Shown: positions 36,430-45,848 of the stretch, in pieces
How positions within the stretch are numbered: the stretch's first letter is position 1
Layout of the letters: every line of letters starts with the position of its first letter
Assembly (NCBI RefSeq): GCF_003515685.1
Contig: NZ_QWEG01000019.1
Span: forward strand, 1-59,374
Direction of reading: 5' to 3'
Length of the DNA stretch: 59,374 bases
Origin: Neobacillus notoginsengisoli
Lineage (GTDB): Bacteria; Bacillota; Bacilli; Bacillales; Cytobacillaceae
Program-made: the position numbers and the translations under genes
The notes under the pieces: model-generated
Databases searched by the model: none
The model's input: the letters and a program-made list of their open reading frames with translations, nothing else
Told to the model about the DNA's origin: nothing

Positions 36430-36866
36430 CGATGACTGGGATTCGTGCCAAAGTCACGTCGAAAAGCAATTCGTTTGGCGCGTAAGACGGCGATTTGAGC
36501 CAAAGTCTCGGTGAAAAGCGGTTCATTTGGCGCGCAAGGCAGCGATTCGAGCCAAAGTCTCGGTGAAAAGCGGTTCATTTGGCGCGCATGGCAGCGATTC
36601 GAGCCAAAGTCTCGGTGAAAGGCGGTTTGATTGGCGCGCAAGACGGCGATTCGAGCCAAAGTCTCGGTGAAAGGCGGTTTGATTGGCGCGCAAAGCTGAG
36701 ATTCGAGCCAAAGTCTCGGTGAAAAGCGGTTTGATTGGCGCGCAAGACGGCGATTCGAGCCAAAGTCTCGGTGAAAGGCGGTTCGTTTGGCGCGCAAGAC
36801 GGCGATTCGAGCCAAAGTCTCGGTGAAAGGCGGTTTGATTGGCGCGCAAAGCTGAGATTCGCGACA
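36430..36866. repeat. Tandem array B: eight units of 52 bp, homologous to array A
   Basis: GCCAAAG recurs at 36447, 36499, 36551, 36603, 36655, 36707, 36759 and 36811, exactly 52 bp apart. Each unit is a hairpin TTTGGC-GCG ... CGA-GCCAAA with the same kind of 13-base loop as array A (CAAGACGGCGATT), plus linker GTCTCGGTGAAAAGCGGTT. Sits between nikE and the phosphodiesterase gene. Minus-strand frames through it are artefacts. Confidence 0.95.
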
Positions 36867-36979
36867 GTGATTTTGCATTATGCGGGTTTGTTGTCGCACA
36901 TGGCGGTTCTACTAAAATTTAAGCAGCCGTTTTTTTTCAAAAGTTAAGTAATTAAGTTAACAGCAGGTGGTTGATCATA

Positions 36980-38884
36980 TTGAAACGAAAAGTGTCTTTA
37001 TTTATTATTCTTTTTCTCTCCTTTCCCTCAATTGCTTGGGGGGGTACACCAAATCATTCGACTGATATGGTGATTTCGTTTGATGGTATGCGACATGACT
37101 TTTTAGAAGAGTATATGGAACAAGAACAGATGCCCCACTTTAAAGAGGTGGCGGGCAGAGGCAAAACAGCTAACAATATCCGTACCATTTTTCCCTCTTT
37201 AACTTCGGCTTCCCATGCCGCAATCGCAACCGGTGCCGCACCGGATGCGACTGGTATGGTAAGCAATGAGCTCCATAAGCCCGATAAAAAGTTGACCGGT
37301 AGCAAAAGTGCCTTCTATTCTGGGCTGGATGTTGAACCAATCTGGTCGGTCGCCCGCAATGAAGGAAAGAAAACGGCTACCATCCTTTTTCCAGGTTCTA
37401 ACCCTAAATACGGTAACAAAGCGGATTATTCGATTTATTATGGGAAGACATTGGCTGAAAGTGACTTCATTTCGCTTGAGTTTAAAAAAATCACGAATGA
37501 CCGTCATTCAGCTGTTTTCCCTTTAAAAATAAGGAAAGACCATAATCGGAAGGTGTATGTTATAGCAGACAAGCAGGGAAAGTTTACCCTTTCTTTTGAT
37601 AAAGGCATGCAAGATAAAGAAAAAGTTAGCCTTGATGAGTGGGGATCTCTTTCATATCTAAGCGAAGATGGAGAAATGGCGGGGTTTGCTTTTAAAATTA
37701 AAGCGACAAAACCTGATCTTTCCGATGCAAAATTGTATCGGACAGCCGTATCTTCAGGAGTTGTCAAAGGTCCCAAACATTTTAAGGAAGATATCTATAA
37801 GCATTTTGGGTATTTTCCAGTTCAAGATGATGATAAGGCTTTGGATAAAAAGTGGATAACAAGAAAAGAGTATGAGGAAATTAGCACAAGGTTTGCACAG
37901 TGGACCACTGATGTTTCCCTGTATATAAAAAAGAAGTACAAACCAGATCTACTATTTTTCTATTATCCGCAAATTGATCATGAGTCTCATAAATACCTGC
38001 TTTCCGATCCAAGGCAGCCAGGATATACTAGCGAAAAATCCAGACAATATTTAAGCTACATTCGCTGGTCCTACAAATTAGCTGACGAAATGCTTGGCCA
38101 GGTTTTAGAAGAAACGAATCAGGAAGATCGTCTCTTCTTAGTGTCTGATCACGGAATGGAGCCCGTTCATTCACGGCTTTCCCCAAACGAAGAGTTGGAG
38201 AAAAAAGGGCTCCTCGTAAAATACGACAACGGGAAAATAAATAAGAAAAAATCCAAAGTTTTCGCCGTAGCTAGTGGATCCATATCACACGTTTATATCA
38301 ATTTAAAAGGCCGGGAAGAAAACGGTATAGTGGATCATGACCAGTATGACCATATCCAAAAAGAAATTGCTGCAATTTTCAATGGAATCGAAGTGAAAGA
38401 AAAGAAGATTCCGCTATCCACCTTCTTCTCAATCGCCAAAACCCAACTGAAGGATGAGAATGAAAATCTCCCTGGTTCGTTTAATAGTTTGACAGAAACA
38501 GCGAAAATGGCCTTATTCAACAAAAAAATTCGTCCTTATGACAAAGTCATTCTAAATGGCAGCGATAATCGTAATAAAAAGGGGGAAATCGATCATCCGA
38601 ATGCCGGTGATATCATTCTCGTCGCAAAAAAAGGATATTATATGGCACAAGGTGATGGCAATGAGGTAATGGAACCTAGGGATTTAGGGAATCATGGCGG
38701 CAATCCTTCAAGAAAAGAGCTGCGCCCCGTATTTTTGGCCGTTGGAAAAGGGATAAAGAAGGGAACGATCAACGCGAAAATTAGTACGCTGGATATTGCC
38801 CCGACCCTGTATAAACTAAACGGCATAGAGCCTCCCGATTTCGTAGAAGGTAAACCTATCGTAGAACTGACAGAAGATGCTTGA
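36980..38884 (+). CDS. Secreted type I phosphodiesterase/nucleotide pyrophosphatase (alkaline phosphatase superfamily)
   Basis: 634 aa. Signal peptide (VSLFIILFLSFPSIAWGG) then a metallo-phosphodiesterase domain. Metal and catalytic elements in order: SFDGMRHDF, nucleophile Thr/Ser region FPSLTSASHAAIATGAAPD, QIDHESHKY, VSDHGMEPVHS and NHGGNPS. Relatives cleave nucleotides or phosphodiesters outside the cell. TTG at 36980 is chosen, nine bases after AGGTGG; TTG at 36971 adjoins the ribosome site. Stands alone. A symmetrical terminator separates it from the convergent carbonic anhydrase gene. Confidence 0.87.
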   Translation: MKRKVSLFIILFLSFPSIAWGGTPNHSTDMVISFDGMRHDFLEEYMEQEQMPHFKEVAGRGKTANNIRTIFPSLTSASHAAIATGAAPDATGMVSNELHKPDKKLTGSKSAFYSGLDVEPIWSVARNEGKKTATILFPGSNPKYGNKADYSIYYGKTLAESDFISLEFKKITNDRHSAVFPLKIRKDHNRKVYVIADKQGKFTLSFDKGMQDKEKVSLDEWGSLSYLSEDGEMAGFAFKIKATKPDLSDAKLYRTAVSSGVVKGPKHFKEDIYKHFGYFPVQDDDKALDKKWITRKEYEEISTRFAQWTTDVSLYIKKKYKPDLLFFYYPQIDHESHKYLLSDPRQPGYTSEKSRQYLSYIRWSYKLADEMLGQVLEETNQEDRLFLVSDHGMEPVHSRLSPNEELEKKGLLVKYDNGKINKKKSKVFAVASGSISHVYINLKGREENGIVDHDQYDHIQKEIAAIFNGIEVKEKKIPLSTFFSIAKTQLKDENENLPGSFNSLTETAKMALFNKKIRPYDKVILNGSDNRNKKGEIDHPNAGDIILVAKKGYYMAQGDGNEVMEPRDLGNHGGNPSRKELRPVFLAVGKGIKKGTINAKISTLDIAPTLYKLNGIEPPDFVEGKPIVELTEDA

Positions 38885-38978
38885 GTTTAGAAGAGTGATT
38901 GATGAAAAAGTAGAAAAAAGGCAACATGTATCTTACTTCCTCATCATACCCATTAGCGTTTTCTTCTCTTTTCTCAAA

Positions 38979-39013
38979 ATTAACCCCAAGTGTCACATGA
39001 CCTTGGGGTTAAT
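38979..39013. terminator. Probable bidirectional terminator
   Basis: Perfect 12-bp inverted repeat ATTAACCCCAAG / CTTGGGGTTAAT with an 11-base loop, between two convergent genes. T-runs are weak on both sides. Confidence 0.6.
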
Positions 39014-39163
39014 AAGTTATCAAAATTGTTTACTCCACATTTAAGGAAGTATACATAGATATTCACAGTCATTTGTCCACCAAATAACCTTAGCGTAAAG
39101 GTTAGTGATGGCAGTTTTTGATTTAAGGCCCATATACGCCTAAATGCCTTGAACGGAGCACTT

Positions 39164-40006
39164 TTAGCTCTCCTTAATGATTTCTCGTTCATTTAGAGGC
39201 TGAACAGGACGCTGATTATTAGGGAAAATTTGCTGAAATGCTTGAATTTGTTTCTTTGACATTTCAATCGGCTGTTCGAAAACAATCCAGTCCACTTCTT
39301 CTGAACAAGGTGGTGTCGTTAATGAACCTTTGTAATTAAAAAACGTTTGATTTGAAGGGAGCAATGTTTGCAAATCAACAGATTCTTTAATGGCGATTTC
39401 TTTTTCCGTTTCACTCTTCGGCATTTTATCCCAAATAGCTGCCAATGCTTCATTTGCTTTTCCTTCTTGAATCATTACGCCAAGGACGGCAAGCTTTCCG
39501 TTCGCATCCTGGTGTACAAGATGCAGTTCCATATCAAATGTTTGACTATTGAATTCATGCTCGCTAGGTGTATGAAAATGGAATTGAGCAAGTTTGTATT
39601 CTTTTCCCTCAACTAGAATGCTGTTGCTTTCGGTTTTTGGATTAGCCTGTATAGTATGACCGGTATTGACGATCGAAAAGTGCGTCGGCTTATATTGGAC
39701 TTCAATGTTTTCTAGTTTATCAGTTGTTTTCACTTTAGACGATTCAATATTGATTGGTGATTGCTCGTTGCCTCTCGTACAAGCTGAATATGAAGAATCC
39801 AATTCCCCCCAATGCTCAGGTCCTGTTTCTTCTTCGTAAGACCATTGAGCAGTGGATGGTTCATTTCCCTTTGTTTCTTCATTTTGTTTTGTCTCAGTTA
39901 CTTCTTCTTTTTTTGGTTTCGTTGTGTCCTTCTGCTGTTCTGAGCAAGCTCCCAGCAAAAAGCTTAACGACAAAATTAATAATGGATACAAAAAACTCTT
40001 TTTCAT
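39164..40006 (-). CDS. Alpha-carbonic anhydrase lipoprotein
   Basis: 280 aa. Lipoprotein signal LLGAC (Cys 21), a charged Lys/Glu/Thr linker, then an alpha-class carbonic anhydrase domain: EHWGELDSSYSACTRGNEQSP, zinc ligands in QFHFHTPSEH and ELHLVHQD, SLTTPPCSEEVDW (Thr/Pro loop) and NNQRPVQPLNER. Catalyses CO2/bicarbonate interconversion (EC 4.2.1.1) at the outer membrane face. Close to the urease-nickel region, suggesting a role in handling urea-derived CO2. AAGGGG lies about ten bases before the ATG. Alpha-class enzymes are less common than beta and gamma in Bacillus. Confidence 0.93.
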   Translation of the reverse strand: MKKSFLYPLLILSLSFLLGACSEQQKDTTKPKKEEVTETKQNEETKGNEPSTAQWSYEEETGPEHWGELDSSYSACTRGNEQSPINIESSKVKTTDKLENIEVQYKPTHFSIVNTGHTIQANPKTESNSILVEGKEYKLAQFHFHTPSEHEFNSQTFDMELHLVHQDANGKLAVLGVMIQEGKANEALAAIWDKMPKSETEKEIAIKESVDLQTLLPSNQTFFNYKGSLTTPPCSEEVDWIVFEQPIEMSKKQIQAFQQIFPNNQRPVQPLNEREIIKES

Positions 40007-40377
40007 TTGTGATAAATCCCCTTCTTTCTTATTTTTTCTATCTCACGCACACACAATACAATACTAAAATAATAAAAAAACTCAATACAAAAGGGCTTGA
40101 ATTCCTCAATACAGTTACTTAGCACTATACGTTACAAGTAAAAACGGGTGGATTTATGATTATTCACTTAGTGCTTAAGGTCTGTTTTTATTTTTGAAGT
40201 ATATTGTTGTTTCATGTGAAACTGCAAGGTTGCCCACTAAAGAAAACATATAATTCAAAAATTGCGCTTAGCATCTCAGTGAACTTTCATGTTTTTATAA
40301 AGTTTATCTTATTTTAGAAATACTAAAGAAAATTCAGGATTTTCTAGGTTCTAAAGGCAGCGGTGCTGATTACTAAA
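40007..40377. other. Intergenic, no gene seen
   Basis: AT-rich. A possible carbonic anhydrase promoter (TTGAGT, 16 bp, TATTGT on the minus strand near 40065-40092) is weak. Nothing else recognised. Confidence 0.35.
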
Positions 40378-40421
40378 CAAAAAAGCGCTCAACCCATTCT
40401 TATGAATGAGTTGAGCGCTTC
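40378..40421 (-). terminator. Terminator of tRNA-Pro
   Basis: Minus strand AAGCGCTCAACTCATTC-ATAA-GAATGGGTTGAGCGCTT followed by a T-run, directly after the tRNA. Confidence 0.92.
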
Positions 40422-40432
40422 TTCTTTCAAAT

Positions 40433-40505
40433 CGGGATAACAGGATTCGAACCTGCGACCCCTAGCACCCCATGCTAGTGCTCTACCAAGCTGAGCTACA
40501 TCCCG
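40433..40505 (-). tRNA. tRNA-Pro (anticodon GGG)
   Basis: 73 nt cloverleaf on the minus strand. Acceptor CGGGATG/TATCCCG, D-arm TAGCTCAGCTTGGTAGAGCA, anticodon stem CTAGC/GCTAG around ATGGGGT (anticodon GGG, reads CCC/CCU), and T-arm CAGG-TTCGAAT-CCTG. The 3' CCA is not encoded (ATTT follows), so it must be added by the CCA enzyme. Single-gene unit with its own terminator. Confidence 0.95.
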
Positions 40506-40800
40506 AAATATAAAATGCATCCTAATCTTTTATTGCATCTGTGTCCCCGACTCAGGAAGCTTAGACAATTTACCGAATTAGGAGGGGGCTAAATTACCCA
40601 CTCTAATTATAACTTTCTACCTAACTAATTTCCATCTCCGTGATTCCGAAGTTCCGACACCTCACGACAAACTCAAATTCAATCAAACGTTTGATTGAAT
40701 TTCCCCAAAGAAGGGCCAGGCAAAGCTAAATCTGAAAATACATGCGCAAAAATTGCCGTAAGCTGTCTGCCCTGCTTTTACAAAAATGCGACAATCGTTC
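40506..40800. other. Intergenic with orphan palindrome
   Basis: No gene seen. Carries the 28-bp perfect palindrome at 40675-40702. The tRNA promoter should lie close to 40510-40560 but no strong boxes stand out. Confidence 0.4.
40675..40702. promoter_or_regulatory. Perfect 28-bp palindrome, operator-like
   Basis: Two uninterrupted 14-bp arms, AAATTCAATCAAAC and its exact reverse complement, with no loop. The CAAACGTTTG core resembles TetR-family operators. Lies about 165 bp after gatB and 170 bp before tRNA-Pro, with no regulator gene nearby. Confidence 0.6.
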
Positions 40801-40840
40801 AAAATAAACAGCCGGCAGGAACATAACTCCCTGCCGGCTT
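40801..40840 (-). terminator. Terminator after gatB
   Basis: Minus strand AGCCGGCAGG / CCTGCCGGCT stem with a 10-base loop, then TGTTTATTTT. Confidence 0.88.
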
Positions 40841-40864
40841 GATTCTTGATAAATGACCTTAAGG

Positions 40865-42292
40865 TTATCTTTTCTTAATTTCCTCAGCCAATATTTTATT
40901 CACTAGCTGTGGATTCGCCTGGCCTTTTGTCGCCTTCATAATCTGGCCGACAAGGTAGCCGGTTGCTTTGCTTTTGCCACCTTTGAAGTCCTCGATAGAC
41001 TGAGGATTGGCATCAAGCGTTTCGTTGACGATTTTCAACAGCGCGCCTTCATCGGAAATCTGGACGAGCCCTTTTTCTTTTACAACCTGCTCGGCATCGC
41101 CGCCGTTCTCAATCAATTCCTTGAACACAGTCTTGGCGATTTTCGAGGAAATTGTTCCGTTCTCAATCAGCTTAATCATGCCAGTCAGGTTATCCGGTGT
41201 AAGCTTCGTATCATGAAGTTCCTTCTGCTCAGCCTTCAAGTAAGCGGAAACCTCACCCATCAGCCAGTTGGAAGCCTGTTTCGCATCCACTCCGGACGCC
41301 ACGGACGCCTCGAAGAAATCAGCCATTTCTTTCGTCGCTGTCAGGACTTTTGCATCATACTCCGGCAATCCTAGTTCCGAAACATACCTTTCAATCCGCT
41401 GATCCGGAAGTTCAGGAATCTCCGCGCGGATTCTTGCCATCCACTCCTCGTCAATGATGACATCGAGCAAATCTGGCTCAGGGAAGTAACGGTAATCGTC
41501 CGAACCTTCTTTTACACGCATGAGCAGTGTTTCTCCAGTCGCTTCATCATAGCGGCGGGTTTCTTGTTGGATCTCCCCGCCCGCACTGACAATTTCACGC
41601 TGGCGCTTTTCTTCAAATTCAAGCCCTCTGCGGACAAAATTGAACGAGTTCAGGTTTTTTAACTCAGTCTTCGTACCGAACTCTTTCTGACCAACTGGGC
41701 GAATTGAGATGTTCGCGTCACAGCGGAGTGAGCCTTCCTCCATTTTGACATCGGAAACGCCTGTATAAAGAATAATCGACTTCAGCTTCTCAAGATACGC
41801 ATACGCCTCATCAGGAGTACGGATGTCCGGCTCTGAAACAATTTCGACGAGCGGCGAGCCCTGACGGTTATAGTCTACCAATGATGCACCCTTCACGTGG
41901 GTGAGCTTCCCGGCATCTTCCTCAAGATGCAGCCTAGTAATGCCGATTCTTTTCTTGTAGCCGTTCACTTCAATGTCAACCCAACCGTTTTCCCCAATCG
42001 GTCGATCGAGCTGGGAAATCTGAAATGCTTTCGGGTTGTCCGGATAAAAGTAGTTCTTCCGATCAAAACTCGTGACAGGCGCGATTTCACAGTTCAGCGC
42101 CATCGCCGCCTTGATTGCATACTCGACCGCTTGTTTGTTCAGTACCGGCAATACACCGGGATAGGCAAGGTCGATGACAGATGTATTCGCGTTCGGTTCG
42201 GCACCGAAGTGGTTCGGGCTGTCGGAAAAAATCTTTGATTCTGTTTTCAATTCAACATGGACTTCAAGCCCAATGACTGTTTCAAAATTCAT
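40865..42292 (-). CDS. gatB: Asp-tRNA(Asn)/Glu-tRNA(Gln) amidotransferase subunit B
   Basis: 475 aa. tRNA-binding and kinase subunit of GatCAB, which amidates Glu-tRNA(Gln). N-terminal [20 protein letters not shown], cradle motif [19 protein letters not shown], and C-terminal YqeY-type helical tail ([19 protein letters not shown]). GGGAG lies before the ATG. Third gene of gatC-gatA-gatB, 15 bp after gatA. Confidence 0.97.
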   Translation of the reverse strand: MNFETVIGLEVHVELKTESKIFSDSPNHFGAEPNANTSVIDLAYPGVLPVLNKQAVEYAIKAAMALNCEIAPVTSFDRKNYFYPDNPKAFQISQLDRPIGENGWVDIEVNGYKKRIGITRLHLEEDAGKLTHVKGASLVDYNRQGSPLVEIVSEPDIRTPDEAYAYLEKLKSIILYTGVSDVKMEEGSLRCDANISIRPVGQKEFGTKTELKNLNSFNFVRRGLEFEEKRQREIVSAGGEIQQETRRYDEATGETLLMRVKEGSDDYRYFPEPDLLDVIIDEEWMARIRAEIPELPDQRIERYVSELGLPEYDAKVLTATKEMADFFEASVASGVDAKQASNWLMGEVSAYLKAEQKELHDTKLTPDNLTGMIKLIENGTISSKIAKTVFKELIENGGDAEQVVKEKGLVQISDEGALLKIVNETLDANPQSIEDFKGGKSKATGYLVGQIMKATKGQANPQLVNKILAEEIKKR

Positions 42293-42307
42293 ATTGCATC
42301 TCCCTTC

Positions 42308-43753
42308 CTATAGCGCCGGCCGCTGTTTATGATAATCTGTTGCCTGCTCAAACGCATAGGCGGCTTTATAAATCGACTCCTCGTCAAAATGCCTGCCAAT
42401 CATTTGGAGGCCGAGTGGCAGTCCGTTATCAAATCCGCATGGCAGAGACAAAGCAGGCACCCCGGCCAGGTTAACTGGAATGGTCAGAATGTCGTTCGCG
42501 TACATAGTCAACGGATCATCGACCTTTTCACCGATTTTGAACGCAGGGGTCGGAGCTGTTGGACCTACGATAAGATCATACTTTTCAAATATGTCGTCAA
42601 AGTCTTTTTTAATCAGCGTCCGGACCTTTTGCGCCTTTTTATAATACGCATCGTAATAACCGGAGCTAAGTGAGAATGTCCCAAGCATGATCCGGCGCTT
42701 TACTTCATCCCCGAAGCCTTCCGCGCGCGTTTTTTTGTACAAGTCAATCAAGTCTTCAGCATTTTCAGACCTGTAGCCGTAGCGGATCCCATCGAAGCGG
42801 GCCAGGTTCGTCGATGCTTCAGAGGAAGATAGCAAGTAATAAGCAGACAGAGCGTATTTTGAATGCGGCAATGAAACCTCATCAATGACCGCTCCCTGCT
42901 TCTCAAGCACCTCAAGCGCGGCTTTCACGGAATTTCTTGCCGCTTCGCCTACACCCTCACCTAAGTATTCTTTCGGGACACCGATCCGCATGCCTTTTAT
43001 CTCGCCTGTCAGGCCTTTTGCAAAATCAGGCACTTCTACATTGGCGGAAGTTGAATCCATCGGATCTAGACCGCAAATCGCCTGCAAAAGGTGGGCGTTA
43101 TCTTCAACGTTTCTCGTAATCGGCCCAATTTGGTCGAGTGAGGACGCAAAGGCTACCAAGCCATAGCGCGATATACGCCCGTATGTAGGCTTCATGCCGA
43201 CGACGCCGCAATAAGCAGCCGGCTGGCGAATTGAGCCGCCTGTATCGGAGCCAAGCGTGAATATTACTTCCCCAGCAGCGACAGCAGCCGCGGAACCGCC
43301 CGAAGAACCGCCAGGTACCCGTTCTAAATTCCACGGATTGCGCGTTACCTGGTAGAATGAAGTCTCGTTGGATGAACCCATCGCGAACTCATCCATGTTC
43401 AGCTTCCCAATTGTAATCATCTTTGCCTGGTCCAGCTTGTCTATGACGGTCGCGTTGTAAATGGGATCAAAGTTCTCAAGGATCTTACTCGCACACGTCG
43501 TTTTCAGACCCTTTGTGACGATGTTATCCTTTATCCCTATCGGTATTCCCGATAAAATGGTGGCTGGCCCTTTGGACTCAAGCTCTTTCGCTTTCTGGCG
43601 GGCGTTCTCCTCATCAAGTGTGAGGAACGCCTTTACGCTGCCATCCACCTCGCCAATCCTTTTAAATGACTCTTCAACAAGATCAAGTGAGGAGACTTCT
43701 TTCTTTTGCAAAAGTTTATGTAAATCTTTCAGTGACTGTTCATATAAGCTCAC
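42308..43753 (-). CDS. gatA: Asp-tRNA(Asn)/Glu-tRNA(Gln) amidotransferase subunit A
   Basis: 481 aa. Amidase-signature glutaminase subunit. Catalytic triad K75 (GIPIGIKDN), S150 ([10 protein letters not shown]) and nucleophile S174 ([11 protein letters not shown]). AGGAGG before the ATG; starts 11 bp after gatC. Confidence 0.97.
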   Translation of the reverse strand: MSLYEQSLKDLHKLLQKKEVSSLDLVEESFKRIGEVDGSVKAFLTLDEENARQKAKELESKGPATILSGIPIGIKDNIVTKGLKTTCASKILENFDPIYNATVIDKLDQAKMITIGKLNMDEFAMGSSNETSFYQVTRNPWNLERVPGGSSGGSAAAVAAGEVIFTLGSDTGGSIRQPAAYCGVVGMKPTYGRISRYGLVAFASSLDQIGPITRNVEDNAHLLQAICGLDPMDSTSANVEVPDFAKGLTGEIKGMRIGVPKEYLGEGVGEAARNSVKAALEVLEKQGAVIDEVSLPHSKYALSAYYLLSSSEASTNLARFDGIRYGYRSENAEDLIDLYKKTRAEGFGDEVKRRIMLGTFSLSSGYYDAYYKKAQKVRTLIKKDFDDIFEKYDLIVGPTAPTPAFKIGEKVDDPLTMYANDILTIPVNLAGVPALSLPCGFDNGLPLGLQMIGRHFDEESIYKAAYAFEQATDYHKQRPAL

Positions 43754-43764
43754 ATACGTTCCTC

Positions 43765-44058
43765 CTATTCGCCTAAAATAGACGGCACACGGAAATAGCC
43801 ATCTTCGTGGTCAGGTGCATTCTTCAGGACCTCTTCTCGCGGGAGGCCTTTCCCCGCCTTGTCTTCCCTCAGCACATTCGTCATCGGCAATACATGCGAA
43901 GTCGGCTCAACGCCTTCCGTGTCCAGTTCATTTAATTGCTCAGCGAACCCAATAAATTCAGCAAGCTGCTGGGCGAATTTTTCAGCCTCATCCGGGCTGA
44001 TTTCCAATCGCGCCAAGTGCGCAACATGCTGCACCTGTTCAAGTGAAATCCTTGACAT
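43765..44058 (-). CDS. gatC: Asp-tRNA(Asn)/Glu-tRNA(Gln) amidotransferase subunit C
   Basis: 97 aa. Small belt subunit that stabilises GatA-Gat[21 protein letters not shown] start and [13 protein letters not shown] end are canonical. Start at 44058 has GGGAGG at seven bases; the longer open frame to 44217 covers the preceding terminator and is rejected. Confidence 0.96.
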   Translation of the reverse strand: MSRISLEQVQHVAHLARLEISPDEAEKFAQQLAEFIGFAEQLNELDTEGVEPTSHVLPMTNVLREDKAGKGLPREEVLKNAPDHEDGYFRVPSILGE

Positions 44059-44208
44059 TCCTATTCCTCCCGTACAAACCATAATACTATAGATAATAAC
44101 AGAAAATTCTTGTGGATAGCAATGGAAGGAGGTGTTAACAAGGAGCATAGGTAGAAATTTCCCCCTTGGTGCAACAAAAACAGTTATGAGACCAATAGAA
44201 GCAAAATA

Positions 44209-44240
44209 TAAAAACACCCGCCCTAAAGAGGGCGGATGCC
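44209..44240 (-). terminator. Terminator after the vanW-family gene
   Basis: Minus strand CATCCGCCCTC-TTTA-GGGCGGGTG followed by five T residues. Confidence 0.88.
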
Positions 44241-44247
44241 TATTACC

Positions 44248-45072
44248 TTATTTCACAGACTGCTGTTCAAGCAGCGGCTCATACATCATAATTGCATTGT
44301 TTTCGGTAATGAACTCCTCTTGGACGAGTTTATGCTGTCGGTTGTAGACTTTGCGCCATAGTTCATTGTGGCGGATGTAGCCGCCCCAGTAAGCCGGCGT
44401 GAAGCTGTGTTCCTTTTCGCAGACGCGGTACGAATACAGCTGCGGTTCCTCACAGCGCCATTCCCCAATTAACTGAGAATCAGTCAGACGGACATGGAGC
44501 TGGTACGGCACATTTGTCTCGTTTTTAATCTGAAGATCCAAATAGTTGTACGAGCAGGTGGCCCCGCTTCCGAACGGCTGCGTCCGGTTCGAGTCGGGAA
44601 ATACATCAAAGCTGTGGCGGTGCCTTTCTGTCACGGTCAGCGGCGTATGGAGCGCCATCCAGTAAATAAGGTTGGACAGCTGGCAGAGTCCCCCGCCAAC
44701 GCCTTTCGTGAATTTTCCATAATGAAGCACCATCCCCTCAACATACCCTTTTGCCTTTGTAGGGTTTCCGATCAGCTTCCAATAAGAGAACGTTTCTCCC
44801 GGCTGGATAATGATGCCATCCAGCCGTTTGGTCGCCAGCTTGAGGTTTTTTATTTTATTATATTGATACGACATCTCGACTCCCTGCAATTGGCGCATTA
44901 GTGGAGTCTGGTGGCTGAATGCCGAATAAGGCAAAAGAACCCTTTGCCGTGTCTTAGCATATCTCTTTGCGTTTACCAGCCATTCAAAGTACCGTTTCCA
45001 AGTGAAAAAAACTTTTCCTGCCTTAATCCTGAGCGGTGAGCGATCCTTTGGCCGTAAAGCAACCGTGTTCAT
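44248..45072 (-). CDS. VanW family protein
   Basis: 274 aa. VanW domain about 75-210: IIQPGETFSYWKLIGNPTKAKGY, the hallmark GKFTKGVGGGLCQLSNLIYW, and TERHRHSFDVFPDSNRT. VanW occurs in some vancomycin-resistance clusters, but stand-alone VanW proteins of unknown role are common in Bacillus and Clostridium. No vanH/A/X here, so resistance should not be inferred. No obvious signal peptide. AGGAG precedes the ATG. Confidence 0.88.
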   Translation of the reverse strand: MNTVALRPKDRSPLRIKAGKVFFTWKRYFEWLVNAKRYAKTRQRVLLPYSAFSHQTPLMRQLQGVEMSYQYNKIKNLKLATKRLDGIIIQPGETFSYWKLIGNPTKAKGYVEGMVLHYGKFTKGVGGGLCQLSNLIYWMALHTPLTVTERHRHSFDVFPDSNRTQPFGSGATCSYNYLDLQIKNETNVPYQLHVRLTDSQLIGEWRCEEPQLYSYRVCEKEHSFTPAYWGGYIRHNELWRKVYNRQHKLVQEEFITENNAIMMYEPLLEQQSVK

Positions 45073-45156
45073 AACAATTGGCTCCTTTTTTGTATGCTAT
45101 TCCATATCGTAATCGGTTTTGGAAAAAAAAGATAGAGGCAATTTTTATAAAATGAA

Positions 45157-45187
45157 AAAAAGGGCTCCGGCTACTGCCGGAGTCCCC
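45157..45187 (-). terminator. Terminator after the YueI-family gene
   Basis: Minus strand GGGACTCCGGCAG-TAG-CCGGAGCCC followed by seven T residues. Confidence 0.9.
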
Positions 45188-45200
45188 ACTGTTACCTCAT

Positions 45201-45650
45201 TCACTTCCTGAACCAACCAGTCAGCTTCGCAAAAAAACCTTTCTTTTCCGCGGCAGGTCCTTCATCCTCAGCCGCTTCGCTGTCCTCTTTAAGATAAATT
45301 TCCTCTCTGTCAACCGCATACTGACAGGCGAGCACAAGGCCGAGTTCCGAATCATGCTCCTTGTTTGTCACAATTGTGTATTCAATATTGTGCTCATTCG
45401 CCATCCGAAGATACTTTGAAAATTCCTCGTACGACATATGGCCATTCATGAATAATTGGGCGTCTGGATATTCCTTCATTAGCTGCTCCACTTCAGGAAA
45501 GGTGCCAGGTTCGTAAACCTGCATTTTCGTTAGCGCGATTAAGACCCGCTCCCGAAATGTTCCCAGATATCGCCGCCTTTCCTCGGGTCTCAATTCCTTT
45601 TGCCCATGGATGCCCTGTTGCAATATTTCATCAACTGATGGTTTTGGCAC
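45201..45650 (-). CDS. YueI family protein (DUF1694)
   Basis: 149 aa. Matches the YueI/DUF1694 pattern: VDEILQQGIHGQKELRPEERRRYLGTF, RVLIALTKMQVYEPGTFPE, and a Rossmann-like ASP-rich centre (DAQLFMNGHMSYEEFSKYLRMA). Function unknown in all bacteria. GTG at 45650 is six bases after GGGGG; the ATG at 45656 abuts it, so GTG is preferred. Charged C-terminal tail. Confidence 0.82.
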   Translation of the reverse strand: MPKPSVDEILQQGIHGQKELRPEERRRYLGTFRERVLIALTKMQVYEPGTFPEVEQLMKEYPDAQLFMNGHMSYEEFSKYLRMANEHNIEYTIVTNKEHDSELGLVLACQYAVDREEIYLKEDSEAAEDEGPAAEKKGFFAKLTGWFRK

Positions 45651-45715
45651 GTCCATCCCCCGTTCTTTTTAGTATTTATCTATGATTATTCCCCGTTTTA
45701 TGTGCAAAAGACCCT

Positions 45716-45796
45716 TTTGTGGGCACGCGACATTGATTTGGAAAAATTAGACTCCGTTGTCGCGCAAGCCCTTGATTCGAGCCGCTCTTTTAAAAA
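45716..45796. repeat. Degenerate single unit of the 52-bp family
   Basis: TTGTCGCGCAAGCCCTTGAT followed by TCGAGCC matches the hairpin part of array B (TTGGCGCGCAAGGCAGCGAT, TCGAGCC) with few differences; the linker is not recognisable. Sits between the YueI and camS genes. Confidence 0.5.
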
Positions 45797-45813
45797 GTAT
45801 AGTAAACGCACAG

Positions 45814-45846
45814 AAAAAGCGGCCAGCAATCGCCAACCGCTTTTCT
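45814..45846 (-). terminator. Terminator after camS
   Basis: Minus strand AAAAGCGG-TTGGC-GATT-GCTGG-CCGCTTTTT. Confidence 0.88.
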
Positions 45847-45848
45847 AT

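Noticed and set aside
36284-36899. Minus-strand frames with HRDFGSNRRLARQ-like repeats in array B
   Set aside because: Same artefact as in array A: repeat translated in changing frames, no ribosome site.
44248-45072. Vancomycin resistance from the VanW-family gene
   Set aside because: No vanRS, vanH, ligase or vanX genes nearby; stand-alone VanW proteins are common in Bacillus.
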